NCBI RefSeq assembly: GCF_013393185.1
Contig: NZ_QJQX01000057.1
Coordinates: 62,001-126,000 of the forward strand
DNA: 64,000 nucleotides
DNA from: Sphingobium lactosutens
GTDB lineage: Bacteria; Pseudomonadota; Alphaproteobacteria; Sphingomonadales; Sphingomonadaceae
Direction of reading: 5' to 3'
Positions 16,902 through 25,998 of the stretch are shown piece by piece; positions within the stretch are counted from its first letter, which is position 1, and the number at the start of each line of letters is the position of its first letter. Made by a program: the position numbers and the translations under genes. The notes under the pieces are model-generated. The model was not told where the DNA came from. It saw only the letters and a program-made list of their open reading frames with translations, and searched no databases.

Positions 16902-16912
16902 GGACAGGGAAT
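16902..16912 (-). promoter_or_regulatory. TTCCC-type upstream element
   Basis: On the minus strand this reads ATTCCCTGTCC, one base different from ATTCCCGGTCC at 875-885. TTCCC begins about 109 bases before the ATG here and 103 bases before the ATG of the related gene at 979. The similar distance suggests a shared control element. The intergenic stretch 16803-17059 shows nothing else definite. Confidence 0.35.
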
Positions 16913-17059
16913 GCGAGGTGCGGCCCCTCGTTCTCTCGCAGGCGGTACGCCGACAGCGACTTGGACAATCGGGACGCATTTTGTGCCATTCCTGCGCTAT
17001 TGGCTCCGCCCGATGCTCCAGCCAGCGCGCCGGCAGTTCATGCGTCAGAGCCGATCGTT

Positions 17060-17257
17060 TCAGAATGCGTTGGCGATGGCCTGTCGCTGGTCGGCGGTGA
17101 GGCCATCGGCGGCGGCGTTGCTATCCGGCCGATCCTGCGCGGTGCCATCGTCACCGGGGCCAACGAACTGGATCGCAGTCAGGATCACCAGCACGGCCCA
17201 GAGCAAGGCGAACCAGCGACTGGTGAAAAGCGAGCGGAGACGGACGCCGAAAAGCAT
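17060..17257 (-). CDS. Small single-span membrane protein
   Basis: This 65-residue frame has one hydrophobic span (FALLWAVLVILTAIQFVG) followed by a polar tail ending LTADQRQAIANAF. The arrangement is credible for a small inner-membrane protein. I do not recognise the family, and there is no clear operon partner. Confidence 0.55.
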   Translation of the reverse strand: MLFGVRLRSLFTSRWFALLWAVLVILTAIQFVGPGDDGTAQDRPDSNAAADGLTADQRQAIANAF

Positions 17258-17292
17258 GCAGCGGAGAATAGGGCCGCGCAGTTAAGGAAGCC

Positions 17293-17532
17293 TCACCCCG
17301 GCGTGGCGGAAAGGCCGGCCTGGGGTAGAGAGAAGGTGACGGGGCTGGTCAGGACCACGCGGTCCAGGCGGGCATGGCCCATGCAGCTATGGCAATGGGC
17401 ATGGTCGAACGCGACCTCCAATATCCAGTCCTGCGCCTCCACATCCCACGTCGCCCAGGCATCGCGGGTGACATGGTCGCTGCCGCAGACATTGCAAATA
17501 TAGGCGTGTCGGGGTGTGGCTTGCTCGGTCAT
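17293..17532 (-). CDS. Small zinc-ribbon hypothetical protein
   Basis: The chosen start, ATG at 17530-17532, gives 79 residues. Two CxxC pairs (YICNVCGSD and HCHSCMGH) make a likely zinc ribbon, with a Trp-rich middle (DAWATWDVEAQDWILEV). The frame is open further upstream, but the extra part is not protein-like. It is conserved-looking and cytoplasmic; the role is unknown. Confidence 0.65.
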   Translation of the reverse strand: MTEQATPRHAYICNVCGSDHVTRDAWATWDVEAQDWILEVAFDHAHCHSCMGHARLDRVVLTSPVTFSLPQAGLSATPG

Positions 17533-17594
17533 GGAGCGAGCATAAGCGAGATTCGCACCGTTTTGGCGGGAGGTTGATCCGTTATGGATGCAAT

Positions 17595-17661
17595 GGGGAA
17601 CGGCATATCCCCGTTCCCCAACCGGCCGGAAGGCGGCATCGTTAAAGCGATGCCGCCTTCC
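17595..17661 (-). terminator. Tandem hairpins downstream of nrdB
   Basis: Two perfect hairpins lie end to end: a 14-bp stem (17628-17641 with 17648-17661, loop of 6) and a 9-bp stem GGGGAACGG/CCGTTCCCC (17595-17603 with 17611-17619). The first begins 10 bases after the nrdB stop. No strong T-run follows, so they may end transcription or protect the mRNA 3' end. Confidence 0.65.
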
Positions 17662-17671
17662 GCTATTGCAT

Positions 17672-18721
17672 TTACTCCGCTGCGATCCCCGCAGCCTTGA
17701 ACATGTCCGGATCGGCGTCGGCGTTGGCCGGTTCGGTGCCCTTGATCTTCTGGCGGCGGTCGAAGGCGTCCCAGACGTCGTTCCACTGGCCGCGGGTCGC
17801 GCCCTTCGAATATTCGGTCGCGCGGGTTTCGAAGAAGTTGGCATGCTCCACGCCGTTGAGCAGCGGGGTCAGCCAGGGCAGCGGATGCTCGTCGATCATG
17901 TAGATGGGCTTGAGGCCCAGCTGGCCCAGCCGCCAGTCGGCGATGTAGCGGACATATTTCTTGATGTCCTTGGGCGTCATGCCGGGGACCGGACCCATTT
18001 CGAAGACGAGATCGACGAAGGCGTCCTCGATGCGGACGGTCTTCTGGCACATGTCCATGATGTCGTCTTTGACCGACGCGGTCAGGCAGTCGCGTTCCTT
18101 CACGAAGCTGTGGAACAGCTTGATGATGCCTTCGCAATGGAGCGTCTCGTCGCGGACCGACCAGGTAACGATCTGGCCCATGCCCTTCATCTTGTTGAAG
18201 CGCGGGAAGTTCATCAGCATCGCGAAGGAGGCGAAGAGCTGGAGCCCTTCGGTGAAGCCGCCGAACATGGCCAGCGTCTTGGCGATATCCTCGTCCGTGT
18301 CGACGCCGAACTGGGCGAGATAGTCATGCTTGTCCTTCATCTCCTTATATTGGAGGAAGGCCGAATATTCGCTTTCGGGCATGCCGATCGTGTCGAGCAG
18401 GTGCGAGTAGGCGGCGATATGGACCGTTTCCATGTTGCTGAACGCGGTCAGCATCATCTTGATTTCGGTCGGCTTGAACACGCGGCCATATTTTTCGTGG
18501 TAGCAATCCTGCACTTCCACGTCGGCCTGGGTGAAGAAGCGGAAAATCTGGGTCAGCAGGTTGCGCTCATGGTCGCTGAGCTTCTGCGCCCAGTCCCGGC
18601 AATCCTCGCCCAGCGGCACTTCTTCGGGCAGCCAGTGGAGCTGCTGCTGGCGCTTCCAGAATTCATAGGCCCAAGGATATTCGAAGGGCTTGTAGACCTT
18701 GCTGGCTTGAAGAAGGGGCAT
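17672..18721 (-). CDS. nrdB: Ribonucleotide reductase class Ia beta subunit
   Basis: This 349-residue protein is the radical-generating small subunit of aerobic ribonucleotide reductase. The diiron ligands and tyrosyl radical are in place: D67, E98, H101 and Y105, with the same spacing as E. coli D84, E115, H118 and Y122. Second-half ligands are in FTEGLQLF and RDETLHCEG. It therefore looks like a classical Tyr-radical enzyme. It is read leftward, six bases after a low-GC ORF that separates it from nrdA. Confidence 0.95.
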   Translation of the reverse strand: MPLLQASKVYKPFEYPWAYEFWKRQQQLHWLPEEVPLGEDCRDWAQKLSDHERNLLTQIFRFFTQADVEVQDCYHEKYGRVFKPTEIKMMLTAFSNMETVHIAAYSHLLDTIGMPESEYSAFLQYKEMKDKHDYLAQFGVDTDEDIAKTLAMFGGFTEGLQLFASFAMLMNFPRFNKMKGMGQIVTWSVRDETLHCEGIIKLFHSFVKERDCLTASVKDDIMDMCQKTVRIEDAFVDLVFEMGPVPGMTPKDIKKYVRYIADWRLGQLGLKPIYMIDEHPLPWLTPLLNGVEHANFFETRATEYSKGATRGQWNDVWDAFDRRQKIKGTEPANADADPDMFKAAGIAAE

Positions 18722-18727
18722 GGTGGG

Positions 18728-19045
18728 TTACTCCGAAACAAGGTCAAGCGGGTCGCCAAATAGGATGGTGGCGTGAATAACCGCAATAACAACAAACAGA
18801 ACGCCGATGAGGCGATAAAATGCCGGCCGCATCTCAAGATCATCAGAATGACTACCGAATAGCGCCCAGAAACCCATGGCGCTAAAAAGCAGTATAGCAA
18901 ATGATCTCCAGACAAACCTCGCGGTGGAGTTGGTATCCACCCAGACACCAAAACCGATGAGGTGCGATACAAGCTGCACTGCTACGACAGCAGTCGTGAT
19001 GATCACTAGCGACCGAAGCACCTGACTTCTCAGAAACGACCTCAT
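18728..19045 (-). CDS. Low-GC membrane ORF between nrdA and nrdB
   Basis: This 105-residue protein has three hydrophobic spans (SLVIITTAVVAVQLVSHLIG, FAILLFSAMGFWALFG, LIGVLFVVIAVIHATILFG). I do not recognise it. GC is about half, far below nrdA and nrdB. It sits between them, six bases before nrdB and behind a strong hairpin, which suggests insertion of foreign DNA into the nrd operon. It may share the nrd transcript. Confidence 0.6.
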   Translation of the reverse strand: MRSFLRSQVLRSLVIITTAVVAVQLVSHLIGFGVWVDTNSTARFVWRSFAILLFSAMGFWALFGSHSDDLEMRPAFYRLIGVLFVVIAVIHATILFGDPLDLVSE

Positions 19046-19076
19046 GCGATCATCTCCATGTCCAAGCGCCCCATTC

Positions 19077-19103
19077 CCTCCTCTCCCACAAGGGGAGAGG
19101 AGG
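19077..19103. repeat. Strong hairpin between nrdA and the downstream ORF
   Basis: CCTCCTCTCCC (19077-19087) pairs perfectly with GGGAGAGGAGG (19093-19103) around ACAAG. It begins 9 bases after the nrdA stop. The CTCTCCC/GGGGAGAGG core also ends the large structured repeat near 26410. It could lower transcription into nrdB or stabilise the nrdA mRNA. Confidence 0.65.
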
Positions 19104-19111
19104 AAGTCACA

Positions 19112-21055
19112 TCACTGACAGGCGAGGCACTCGTCATAGTCGGTGGTCTCGCCGATTTCGAACTTGGGTGCGTCGATCGTGTTGTCGGCTTCCACGCCAC
19201 CGGCGAAGCCCGCGCGCTGGACCGACTTGGACCGCAGATAATAGAGCGACTTGATGCCCAGTTCCCAAGCGCGGAAGTGGAGCATGAGCAGATCCCATTT
19301 TTCCACGTCCGCCGGGATGAACAGGTTCAGCGACTGGGCCTGATCGATATAGGGGGTACGGTCGGCCGCGAGTTCGAGCAGCCAGCGCTGGTCGATTTCG
19401 AAGCTGGTCTTGAACACATCCTTTTCTTCCTGGGTCAGGAAGTCGAGATGCTGGACCGAGCCACCCTTTTCGAGGATCGAATTCCACACCGCGCTGCTGT
19501 CCTTCGCCTTGGCGACCAGCAGCTTTTCCAGATAGGGATTCTTGACCGAGAAGCTGCCCGACAGCGTCTTGTGGGTGTAGATGTTGGCCGGGATCGGTTC
19601 GATGCAGGCCGACGTGCCGCCGCAGATGATCGAGATCGAAGCGGTGGGCGCGATCGCCATCTTGCAGGAAAAGCGTTCCATCACGCCCTGGTCGGCGGCG
19701 TCGGGGCACGGCCCGCGCTCCTGCGCCAGCATCATCGACGCCTCGTTCACCTTGGCGTTGATATGCTTGAAGATGCGCAGGTTCCACGACTTGGCCATGG
19801 CGCCTTCGAACGGGATGTTGCGCGCCTGAAGGAAGCTGTGGAAGCCCATGACGCCAAGACCCACCGAGCGTTCGCGGCTGGCGCTGTACTTGGCGCGCGC
19901 CATTTCCGGCGGGGCGCGGTCGATATAGTCCTGAAGGACGTTGTCGAGGAAGCGCATGATGTCTTCCGCGAAGGTCGGGTGATCCTTCCACTCGTCCCAG
20001 GTTTCCAGGTTCATCGACGACAGGCAGCAGACGGCGGTGCGGTCGTTGCCGAGATGGTCGCGACCCGTCGGCAGGGTGATTTCCGAACAGAGGTTGGAGG
20101 TCGAGACCTTCAGCCCCAGATCCCGGTGATGCTTGGGCATCATCCGATTCACGGTGTCGTTGAAGACGATGTACGGCTCACCGGTGGCCAGACGCACCTC
20201 GACCAGCTTCTGGAACAGGGCGCGGGCGTTGACGGTGCCGCGCACCGACTGGTCCTTGGGACTGCGCAGGTTGAAGTCGGCGCCGTCGCGCACCGCCTCC
20301 ATGAACTCGTCAGTCAGCAGCACGCCATGATGCAGGTTCAGCGCCTTGCGGTTGAAGTCGCCCGACGTCTTGCGGATTTCGAGGAACTCCTCGATCTCCG
20401 GGTGCGAGACGTCGAGATAGCAGGCGGCCGAGCCGCGGCGCAGGCTGCCCTGGCTGATCGCGAGGGTCAGGCTGTCCATCACGCGGACGAAGGGGATGAT
20501 GCCGCTGGTCTTGCCATTGAGGCCGACCGGCTCGCCGATACCGCGCACCGCGCCCCAATAGGTGCCGATGCCGCCGCCGCGCGAGGCGAGCCAGACATTC
20601 TCGTTCCACGTGTTGACGATGCCTTCCAGGCTGTCGTCCACCGAATTCAGATAGCAGCTGATCGGCAGACCGCGACCGGTGCCGCCGTTCGACAGGACGG
20701 GCGTGGCGGGCATGAACCAAAGTTTGGAGATGTAGTCATAGACGCGCTGGGCATGGTCGGCGTCGTCCGAATAGGCCGCCGCGACGCGGGCGAAGAGATC
20801 CTGATAGCTCTCGCCGGGCAGCAGATAGCGGTCGTTCAGCGTGTCCTTCCCGAACTCCGTCAGCAGCGCGTCGCGCGACACGTCGGTGGTCACGTCGAAC
20901 CGGCGCGCCAGCACCGTCGAAGAAGAGACCGGGTCGTAGGAAACAGGCTCGGCCGCCTTGGCAGGCGCCGGCTTGTTCGTCTCGATCGCTGCTTCCAACA
21001 CTTCTTCCATTACCACGTCGCCAGCACCTGTCTGTCCGCTATCCCGAAAATCCAT
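19112..21055 (-). CDS. nrdA: Ribonucleotide reductase class Ia alpha subunit
   Basis: This 647-residue protein is the catalytic large subunit that reduces ribonucleoside diphosphates. Conserved segments include the NLCSEITLP active-site region, the finger loop with PTASISIICGGTSACIEP, and the C-terminal CLACQ tail, whose CxxC re-reduces the active site. It is shorter than E. coli NrdA and lacks a recognisable N-terminal ATP-cone, so overall activity control by dATP is probably absent. The long region upstream (21056-21743) carries possible NrdR-type palindromes. Confidence 0.95.
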   Translation of the reverse strand: MDFRDSGQTGAGDVVMEEVLEAAIETNKPAPAKAAEPVSYDPVSSSTVLARRFDVTTDVSRDALLTEFGKDTLNDRYLLPGESYQDLFARVAAAYSDDADHAQRVYDYISKLWFMPATPVLSNGGTGRGLPISCYLNSVDDSLEGIVNTWNENVWLASRGGGIGTYWGAVRGIGEPVGLNGKTSGIIPFVRVMDSLTLAISQGSLRRGSAACYLDVSHPEIEEFLEIRKTSGDFNRKALNLHHGVLLTDEFMEAVRDGADFNLRSPKDQSVRGTVNARALFQKLVEVRLATGEPYIVFNDTVNRMMPKHHRDLGLKVSTSNLCSEITLPTGRDHLGNDRTAVCCLSSMNLETWDEWKDHPTFAEDIMRFLDNVLQDYIDRAPPEMARAKYSASRERSVGLGVMGFHSFLQARNIPFEGAMAKSWNLRIFKHINAKVNEASMMLAQERGPCPDAADQGVMERFSCKMAIAPTASISIICGGTSACIEPIPANIYTHKTLSGSFSVKNPYLEKLLVAKAKDSSAVWNSILEKGGSVQHLDFLTQEEKDVFKTSFEIDQRWLLELAADRTPYIDQAQSLNLFIPADVEKWDLLMLHFRAWELGIKSLYYLRSKSVQRAGFAGGVEADNTIDAPKFEIGETTDYDECLACQ

Positions 21056-21743
21056 TGCGAGTCCCCGATGTTCCTGTTCCGTTCGAGTCGGTCAAGGCCG
21101 GGCACAACATCAGCGCGCATCCTAGCATGAACCGTCCCGTACGGGCACGGAAATGGGTCCAACCGAGAGGATCGCGGGGACAAAAACGCCCCTGCACCAG
21201 ATAAGCATCCAGCGTCACAATCACAATCTGTTGGGTAACCCCCGTTAACCCGATACAAGGGATAGTGCCACAGCCGGTTTTTGACGCAAGAGGGTAAATG
21301 ACATTCCGGCGACTCTGTTCGCCGCTGATCCGATTCATTTCGTCGCTGGCACGGCACGCCGTATCGCAACGACGCACGGACTTTCCAGCAGTCCGAAAAA
21401 GGCAAGAGGGGGAAAAGGGGAGAAAAAATAAATTGGGGCTTGTCACGCAAATGCGTGGGGTCGTCAAAAAAGGGTAACACAAGATGATGTGGCCCGTTGG
21501 AGCCGATCCACCGCAAGTCGGTACGATCGGGCGCTATCTGCATGACAAGGCGTGCGAATCCGACCGTGCCGGACAATCGCGAGTCGGTTTGTCCGAACCG
21601 TCGGCCGATGGTGGATCGCGCCCATCACCGGGCCACCGCCACGCCGGGCGCGACGACTGGACTCATGGGTCCAAAAGCCTATAGCCGCGCCTTGCCAGGA
21701 CCTGCCGTGCAGAGGCGGGCCGCAAGAATAGGGACCAGGGTAG
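21056..21743. other. Divergent nrdA/fumarase control region
   Basis: This 688-bp gap between divergent nrdA and fumarase has only short, unconvincing open frames. It is locally A-rich near 21410-21470. It should contain both promoters and a long 5' leader for nrdA. No RNA gene or riboswitch could be recognised. Confidence 0.6.
21443..21492. promoter_or_regulatory. Candidate NrdR-box pair
   Basis: A perfect palindrome CACGCA-AA-TGCGTG (21444-21457) and ACACAAGATGATGTGG (21477-21492), which matches the NrdR consensus ACACWATATATWGTGT at 12 of 16 positions, are centred 34 bp apart. NrdR boxes usually come in pairs about 31-32 bp apart. The distance from nrdA (about 400 bp) is large, so this is tentative. 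Confidence 0.3.
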
Positions 21744-23264
21744 ATGACCGTCATCAAGACCGCCGACCTCATCGAGAGCGTCGCCGACGCGCTCCAGTTC
21801 ATCAGCTATTATCATCCAATGGATTATATCCGGGCATTGGGTAAGGCCTATGAGGCCGAGGCCAATCCGGCGGCGAAGGACGCCATCGCCCAGATCCTGA
21901 CCAACAGCCGCATGTGCGCCGAAGGGCATCGCCCGATCTGCCAGGACACCGGCATCGTCAATGTGTTCGTCAAGTGGGGCATGGAATGCCGCCTGGACGA
22001 TAACAGCCGCTCGATGCAGGAGGTGATCGATGAAGGCGTGCGCCGCGCTTATCTGAACCCCGAGAACCGCCTGCGCGCGTCGATCCTGAAAGACCCGGCT
22101 TTCTCGCGCCAGAACACCAAGGACAACACGCCCTGCGTGCTGAATATCGAGATGGTGCCGGGCAACAAGGTGATCATCGATGTCGCGGCCAAGGGCGGCG
22201 GATCTGAGAACAAGACCAAGTTCAAGATGATGAACCCCAGCGATTCGATCGTCGACTGGGTGCTGGAGATGGTGCCGCAGATGGGCGCCGGCTGGTGCCC
22301 GCCGGGCATGCTGGGCATCGGCATCGGCGGCACAGCCGAAAAGGCGGTGGCGCTGGCCAAGGAAAGCCTGATGGACCCGATCGACATGGGGGAACTCAAG
22401 GCGCGCGGCCCGCAGAACAAGATCGAGGAACTGCGGATCGAGATTTTCGACAAGGTCAATGCGCTCGGCATCGGCGCACAGGGCCTGGGCGGCCTCGCCA
22501 CCGTGCTGGACATCAAGATCCACGACTATCCCTGCCATGCGGCGGGCAAGCCGGTGGCGATGATCCCCAACTGCGCCGCGACCCGCCATGCGCATTTCAC
22601 ACTCGACGGTTCGGGTCCGGCCTATCTGGAAGCGCCCAAGCTCAGCGAATGGCCGCAGGTCGACTGGAAGCCGAGCAAGGAAGCGATCCGCGTCGACCTC
22701 GACACGCTGACGCCCGAAGTCGTCCAGAGCTGGAAGCATGGCGACCGGCTGCTGCTCAACGGCAAGATGCTGACCGGCCGCGATGCCGCGCACAAGCGGA
22801 TCGCCGACATGCTGGCTGCCGGTGAGGAACTGCCGGTCGATTTCAAGGGCCGCGTCATCTATTATGTCGGCCCGGTCGATCCGGTGCGGGACGAAGTGGT
22901 CGGCCCGGCTGGTCCCACCACCGCGACGCGCATGGACAAGTTCATGGACATGATGCTGGAACAGGGCCTCGCCGCTTGCGTCGGCAAAGCCGAGCGTGGC
23001 CCGGCCGCGACCGAAAGCATCAAGACGCACAAGAGCGCCTATCTGATGGCGGTCGGCGGCGCGGCTTATCTGGTCGCTCGGGCGATCAAGGAAGCCAAGG
23101 TCGTGGGCTTCGAGGATCTGGGCATGGAAGCCATCTACGAGTTCACGGTGGAGGACATGCCCGTCACCGTCGCCGTCGATAGCGAAGGCCAGAATGTCCA
23201 CCGCCTCGCCCCGCTGGTGTGGCAGGAGAAGATCAGGAAAGAGAAGCTGCTCGAAGGCGCGTAA
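21744..23264 (+). CDS. Fumarate hydratase, class I (Fe-S)
   Basis: This 506-residue protein is a class I fumarase, the oxygen-sensitive 4Fe-4S enzyme that interconverts fumarate and malate in the TCA cycle. The cluster cysteines are likely C66 (PICQDTG), C185 (GWCPPG) and C277 (PNCAATRH). Alpha and beta domains are fused in one chain as in E. coli FumA/FumB. It is divergent from nrdA, with a hairpin at 23304 and a small gene downstream. Confidence 0.94.
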   Translation: MTVIKTADLIESVADALQFISYYHPMDYIRALGKAYEAEANPAAKDAIAQILTNSRMCAEGHRPICQDTGIVNVFVKWGMECRLDDNSRSMQEVIDEGVRRAYLNPENRLRASILKDPAFSRQNTKDNTPCVLNIEMVPGNKVIIDVAAKGGGSENKTKFKMMNPSDSIVDWVLEMVPQMGAGWCPPGMLGIGIGGTAEKAVALAKESLMDPIDMGELKARGPQNKIEELRIEIFDKVNALGIGAQGLGGLATVLDIKIHDYPCHAAGKPVAMIPNCAATRHAHFTLDGSGPAYLEAPKLSEWPQVDWKPSKEAIRVDLDTLTPEVVQSWKHGDRLLLNGKMLTGRDAAHKRIADMLAAGEELPVDFKGRVIYYVGPVDPVRDEVVGPAGPTTATRMDKFMDMMLEQGLAACVGKAERGPAATESIKTHKSAYLMAVGGAAYLVARAIKEAKVVGFEDLGMEAIYEFTVEDMPVTVAVDSEGQNVHRLAPLVWQEKIRKEKLLEGA

Positions 23265-23303
23265 CCGACGCGGTTTCGATTATCTCACTGATGCGGATCA
23301 AGG

Positions 23304-23340
23304 GCGGCGCGTGAACGGGGAACTCCCGTTCGCGCGCCGC
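23304..23340 (+). terminator. Hairpin after fumarase gene
   Basis: GCGGCGCGTGAACGGG (23304-23319) pairs with CCCGTTCGCGCGCCGC (23325-23340) at 15 of 16 positions around GAACT, 40 bases after the fumarase stop. The following ATTGTTTG is a weak T-rich tail, so termination is plausible. Confidence 0.55.
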
Positions 23341-23375
23341 ATTGTTTGCGGCACCTTGATGTCGGAGCGTGCCCC

Positions 23376-23624
23376 ATGTCCTTCACCCAGCTTGACCCGC
23401 CCCTGCCCGTCCATGTCGAAGGCAAGGGGAAGGGCTATGCCTTCGCCGTCATCGATTATGGGCAGGAGCATAATCTGATCTGGGTGACGGGATTGTCCGA
23501 CAGCGGCGAAATCTGGTGCGCGCCCAATCCGCTGGTGCGGCTGGAGGCGAACTGGACCATGGGGCGCAAGGTGCCGCATGCCCCTGACTGGGCGGACGCG
23601 GTGGCGAGGACCAAGCCCAGCTGA
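23376..23624 (+). CDS. Conserved small hypothetical protein
   Basis: With the start at ATG 23376 the protein has 82 residues, beginning MSFTQLDPPLPV. It includes AFAVIDYGQEHNLIWVTGL and EIWCAPNPLVRLEANWTMG, which look like a small beta-rich cytoplasmic domain. I do not know its function. It lies between two hairpins downstream of fumarase; an in-frame ATG 30 bases earlier has no better ribosome site. Confidence 0.7.
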   Translation: MSFTQLDPPLPVHVEGKGKGYAFAVIDYGQEHNLIWVTGLSDSGEIWCAPNPLVRLEANWTMGRKVPHAPDWADAVARTKPS

Positions 23625-23626
23625 AC

Positions 23627-23665
23627 GAAAAAGCGCGCCACCCCCGAGGGACGGCGCGCTTTTTC
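23627..23665. terminator. Bidirectional terminator
   Basis: GAAAAAGCGCGCC (23627-23639) and GGCGCGCTTTTTC (23653-23665) form a 13-bp perfect stem with A and T tracts on both sides. It serves the gene ending at 23624 and the convergent TonB receptor ending at 23701. Confidence 0.9.
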
Positions 23666-23700
23666 GGTTGCACGAGTGGGGAGTTCCCTCCCCGCCCCTC

Positions 23701-25998
23701 TTACAGCTTGCCGCTGAGCGACACGCCGATGATGCGGGGTTCGTTGAACACCGGCGCCATATAGTTTTCGATCACGCCCTTCATATTCTTCTCGCCCGTG
23801 ATGTTGCGGGCGAAGGCGGCGATCTCATATTTGCCGTCCGGCGCGGTGTAGCCGATCTTCAGGCCGCCCTCGAAGTCGCCCTTCGAATAGAACTCCTTCG
23901 TCTTGTAGAGGACGAAGTTGGTGTAGCCCTGGATGTTCCAGTCGGTCGCCGCGAAGATCTTGCCGCCATTGCCCAGCGGCACGTCGTAGCGGGCCGCGAT
24001 GTTCGCCGTATATTTCGGCGCGTTGGGCAGCGGGTTGCCGTCGATCTGGGCGAAGACGCCGCGCGAATTGGTGACGGTCGGGTCTTCCACCGTGCAGACC
24101 ACCACGCCGTTCAGCGTGCAGACCTGCGCATAGACATTCTTGTCGTTGATCTCGCTGTGCAGCAGGCTGAGGCCCGCCGACAAAGTGAGATTCTCGAACG
24201 GACGGGCTTCGAGGTCGGCTTCCAGACCATAGGCCTTGGCGGCGTCGGCGTTGAACAGGACGCCATTGCCGTTCACGTCATTGCCGTTGAGCTGGATGTC
24301 CTTCACCTTCCAGGCGAAGCCCGACAGGTTGAAGCGCAGGCGGTTGCCCAGCAGGCTGGTCTTGATGCCGCCTTCATAGGACATGATCGTTTCCGAATCC
24401 GCCGTGGTGAAGTCGCTGTTGAACACCGCCGAGCGGCCCTGGATGGTCGGGCCACGGAAGCCGCGCGCGACGCGGGCGTAGAGGCTGACTTCGGGGGTCA
24501 CTTCGTAGAGCGCGCTGACGTCCCAGCTCGGTTCCTTGCCGGTCAGCTTCACATAGCGGCGACCCGCATAGGTCGACACGCCGGCCGCATTGGCCGTGGC
24601 GCGGACTAGACGGGTTTCCTTCGTGTCCTTGGTGTAGCGGCCGCCGGCGGTGATGGTGAAGCCGGGGACGACTTCATAGCTCGCCTGACCGAACAGGCCC
24701 CAGCTTTCATTCTTGTTGCGCAGGCGCACCCAGTTGTTCGGATTACGCGCGGCGGTCGTCAGGAAATAGGCGCGCTGGTAGAAGTCGGTGGTATCGCGGC
24801 TGTCGAAATACATGCCGCCCACCTGCCATTTGAAGGCGCTGTCGCCGTTGCTGGCAAGGCGCACTTCCTGGCTAAGCTGGTCGAGATCGCGGACATTGCC
24901 CTGGCTCTGGCCGAAGCCGTTCGCCACGCCACCCACCGGATAGTCGGCGCCCGCGCCACCGTCCGTGTCGCCACGGCTGTAGCCGCTGGTGGTTTCATAG
25001 GCGGTGATCGAGGTCAGCGTGACCGGACCCATGTCGATCGCGATATTTTCCGACGCGCCATAGGTCTTGTAGGCCTGAGGGTTGTTCATCGCTTCGTCGA
25101 GGGCGATCTTCGAGCGGGGTTCGCCCGCCACGCTGTTGCTGCCCTTGGTGAGGCCGGCGCGGTGGAAGATGGTCGAGGTGCCGTCATAGTCGCGGGCGTG
25201 GACGCTGGTCAGCATCGAGACATTTTCGGTCGGCGTCATCAACAGCTGAAGGCGCACGTCCTTCTCATTATAGCCGCCCATCGCGTCCTTCTTGGGCGAG
25301 ACAGTGCCGTCGGCGCTGGGGCCGGTGTACGTGTTGTCGACCCAGTCGTCGCGATGCTGGTAGAGAGCCGAGACGCGGAAGGCGAGCTTGTCCGCGACGA
25401 TCGGGCCGCCAATGCCGCCGTCGAAGGTGACGGTGTTATAGCTGCCATAGCTGGCCTGGGCGCGGCCTTCCCATTCCATCGAGGGGCGGATGGTGTCGAA
25501 CTTGATGATGCCTGCGGTGGTGTTGCGGCCGAACAGCGAACCCTGCGGGCCGCGCAGCACTTCGACCTGATTGACGTCGAACACCGGGTTCGACTTCAGC
25601 ACGACATGCTCCAGCACGACGTCGTCCTGGATGATCGACACCGGCTGCGACGCGCCGAGATAGAAGTCGATATTGCCGAGGCCGCGAATGTAGAAGCGCG
25701 GGAAGATGCGGCCGGTGGTGGTTTCGGCATAGAGGCCGGGCACGCGGGCGGCGAGTTCGAGAATGTCGCCGCCGCCGGCGGTCAGGTTACGCAGCGCATC
25801 GCCCTGCACGACGCCGACCGACACCGGCACCTTCTGGAGGTTTTCGGACCGGCGTTCGGCGGTGACGACGATTTCGCCCAGCGCGCCGTCATCGGCGGCG
25901 GCGCCTGCATCCTGCGCACGGGCCGCGCCGGTGAAGGCAAGCGCGCCCAGGGCCGAGGTCAGCAGCAGCGCCGACCGTCCGAAAGTGAGTTTTGTCAA
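23701..25998 (-). CDS. TonB-dependent receptor
   Basis: This outer-membrane protein of 765 residues has a signal peptide ending GAARAQ, a plug domain starting GEIVVTAERRSENLQKVPVSV, and a 22-strand-type barrel ending in the sorting-type C-terminus GVSLSGKL. It imports an unknown ligand with energy from TonB. No in-frame ATG fits the signal peptide; TTG at 25996-25998, with CGGGGAA before it, gives MTKLTFGRSALLL and is my choice. The adjacent genes do not reveal the substrate. Confidence 0.9.
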   Translation of the reverse strand: MTKLTFGRSALLLTSALGALAFTGAARAQDAGAAADDGALGEIVVTAERRSENLQKVPVSVGVVQGDALRNLTAGGGDILELAARVPGLYAETTTGRIFPRFYIRGLGNIDFYLGASQPVSIIQDDVVLEHVVLKSNPVFDVNQVEVLRGPQGSLFGRNTTAGIIKFDTIRPSMEWEGRAQASYGSYNTVTFDGGIGGPIVADKLAFRVSALYQHRDDWVDNTYTGPSADGTVSPKKDAMGGYNEKDVRLQLLMTPTENVSMLTSVHARDYDGTSTIFHRAGLTKGSNSVAGEPRSKIALDEAMNNPQAYKTYGASENIAIDMGPVTLTSITAYETTSGYSRGDTDGGAGADYPVGGVANGFGQSQGNVRDLDQLSQEVRLASNGDSAFKWQVGGMYFDSRDTTDFYQRAYFLTTAARNPNNWVRLRNKNESWGLFGQASYEVVPGFTITAGGRYTKDTKETRLVRATANAAGVSTYAGRRYVKLTGKEPSWDVSALYEVTPEVSLYARVARGFRGPTIQGRSAVFNSDFTTADSETIMSYEGGIKTSLLGNRLRFNLSGFAWKVKDIQLNGNDVNGNGVLFNADAAKAYGLEADLEARPFENLTLSAGLSLLHSEINDKNVYAQVCTLNGVVVCTVEDPTVTNSRGVFAQIDGNPLPNAPKYTANIAARYDVPLGNGGKIFAATDWNIQGYTNFVLYKTKEFYSKGDFEGGLKIGYTAPDGKYEIAAFARNITGEKNMKGVIENYMAPVFNEPRIIGVSLSGKL

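Noticed and set aside
19058..21130. Open frame of 690 residues on the plus strand
   Set aside because: Antisense to nrdA and without domains.
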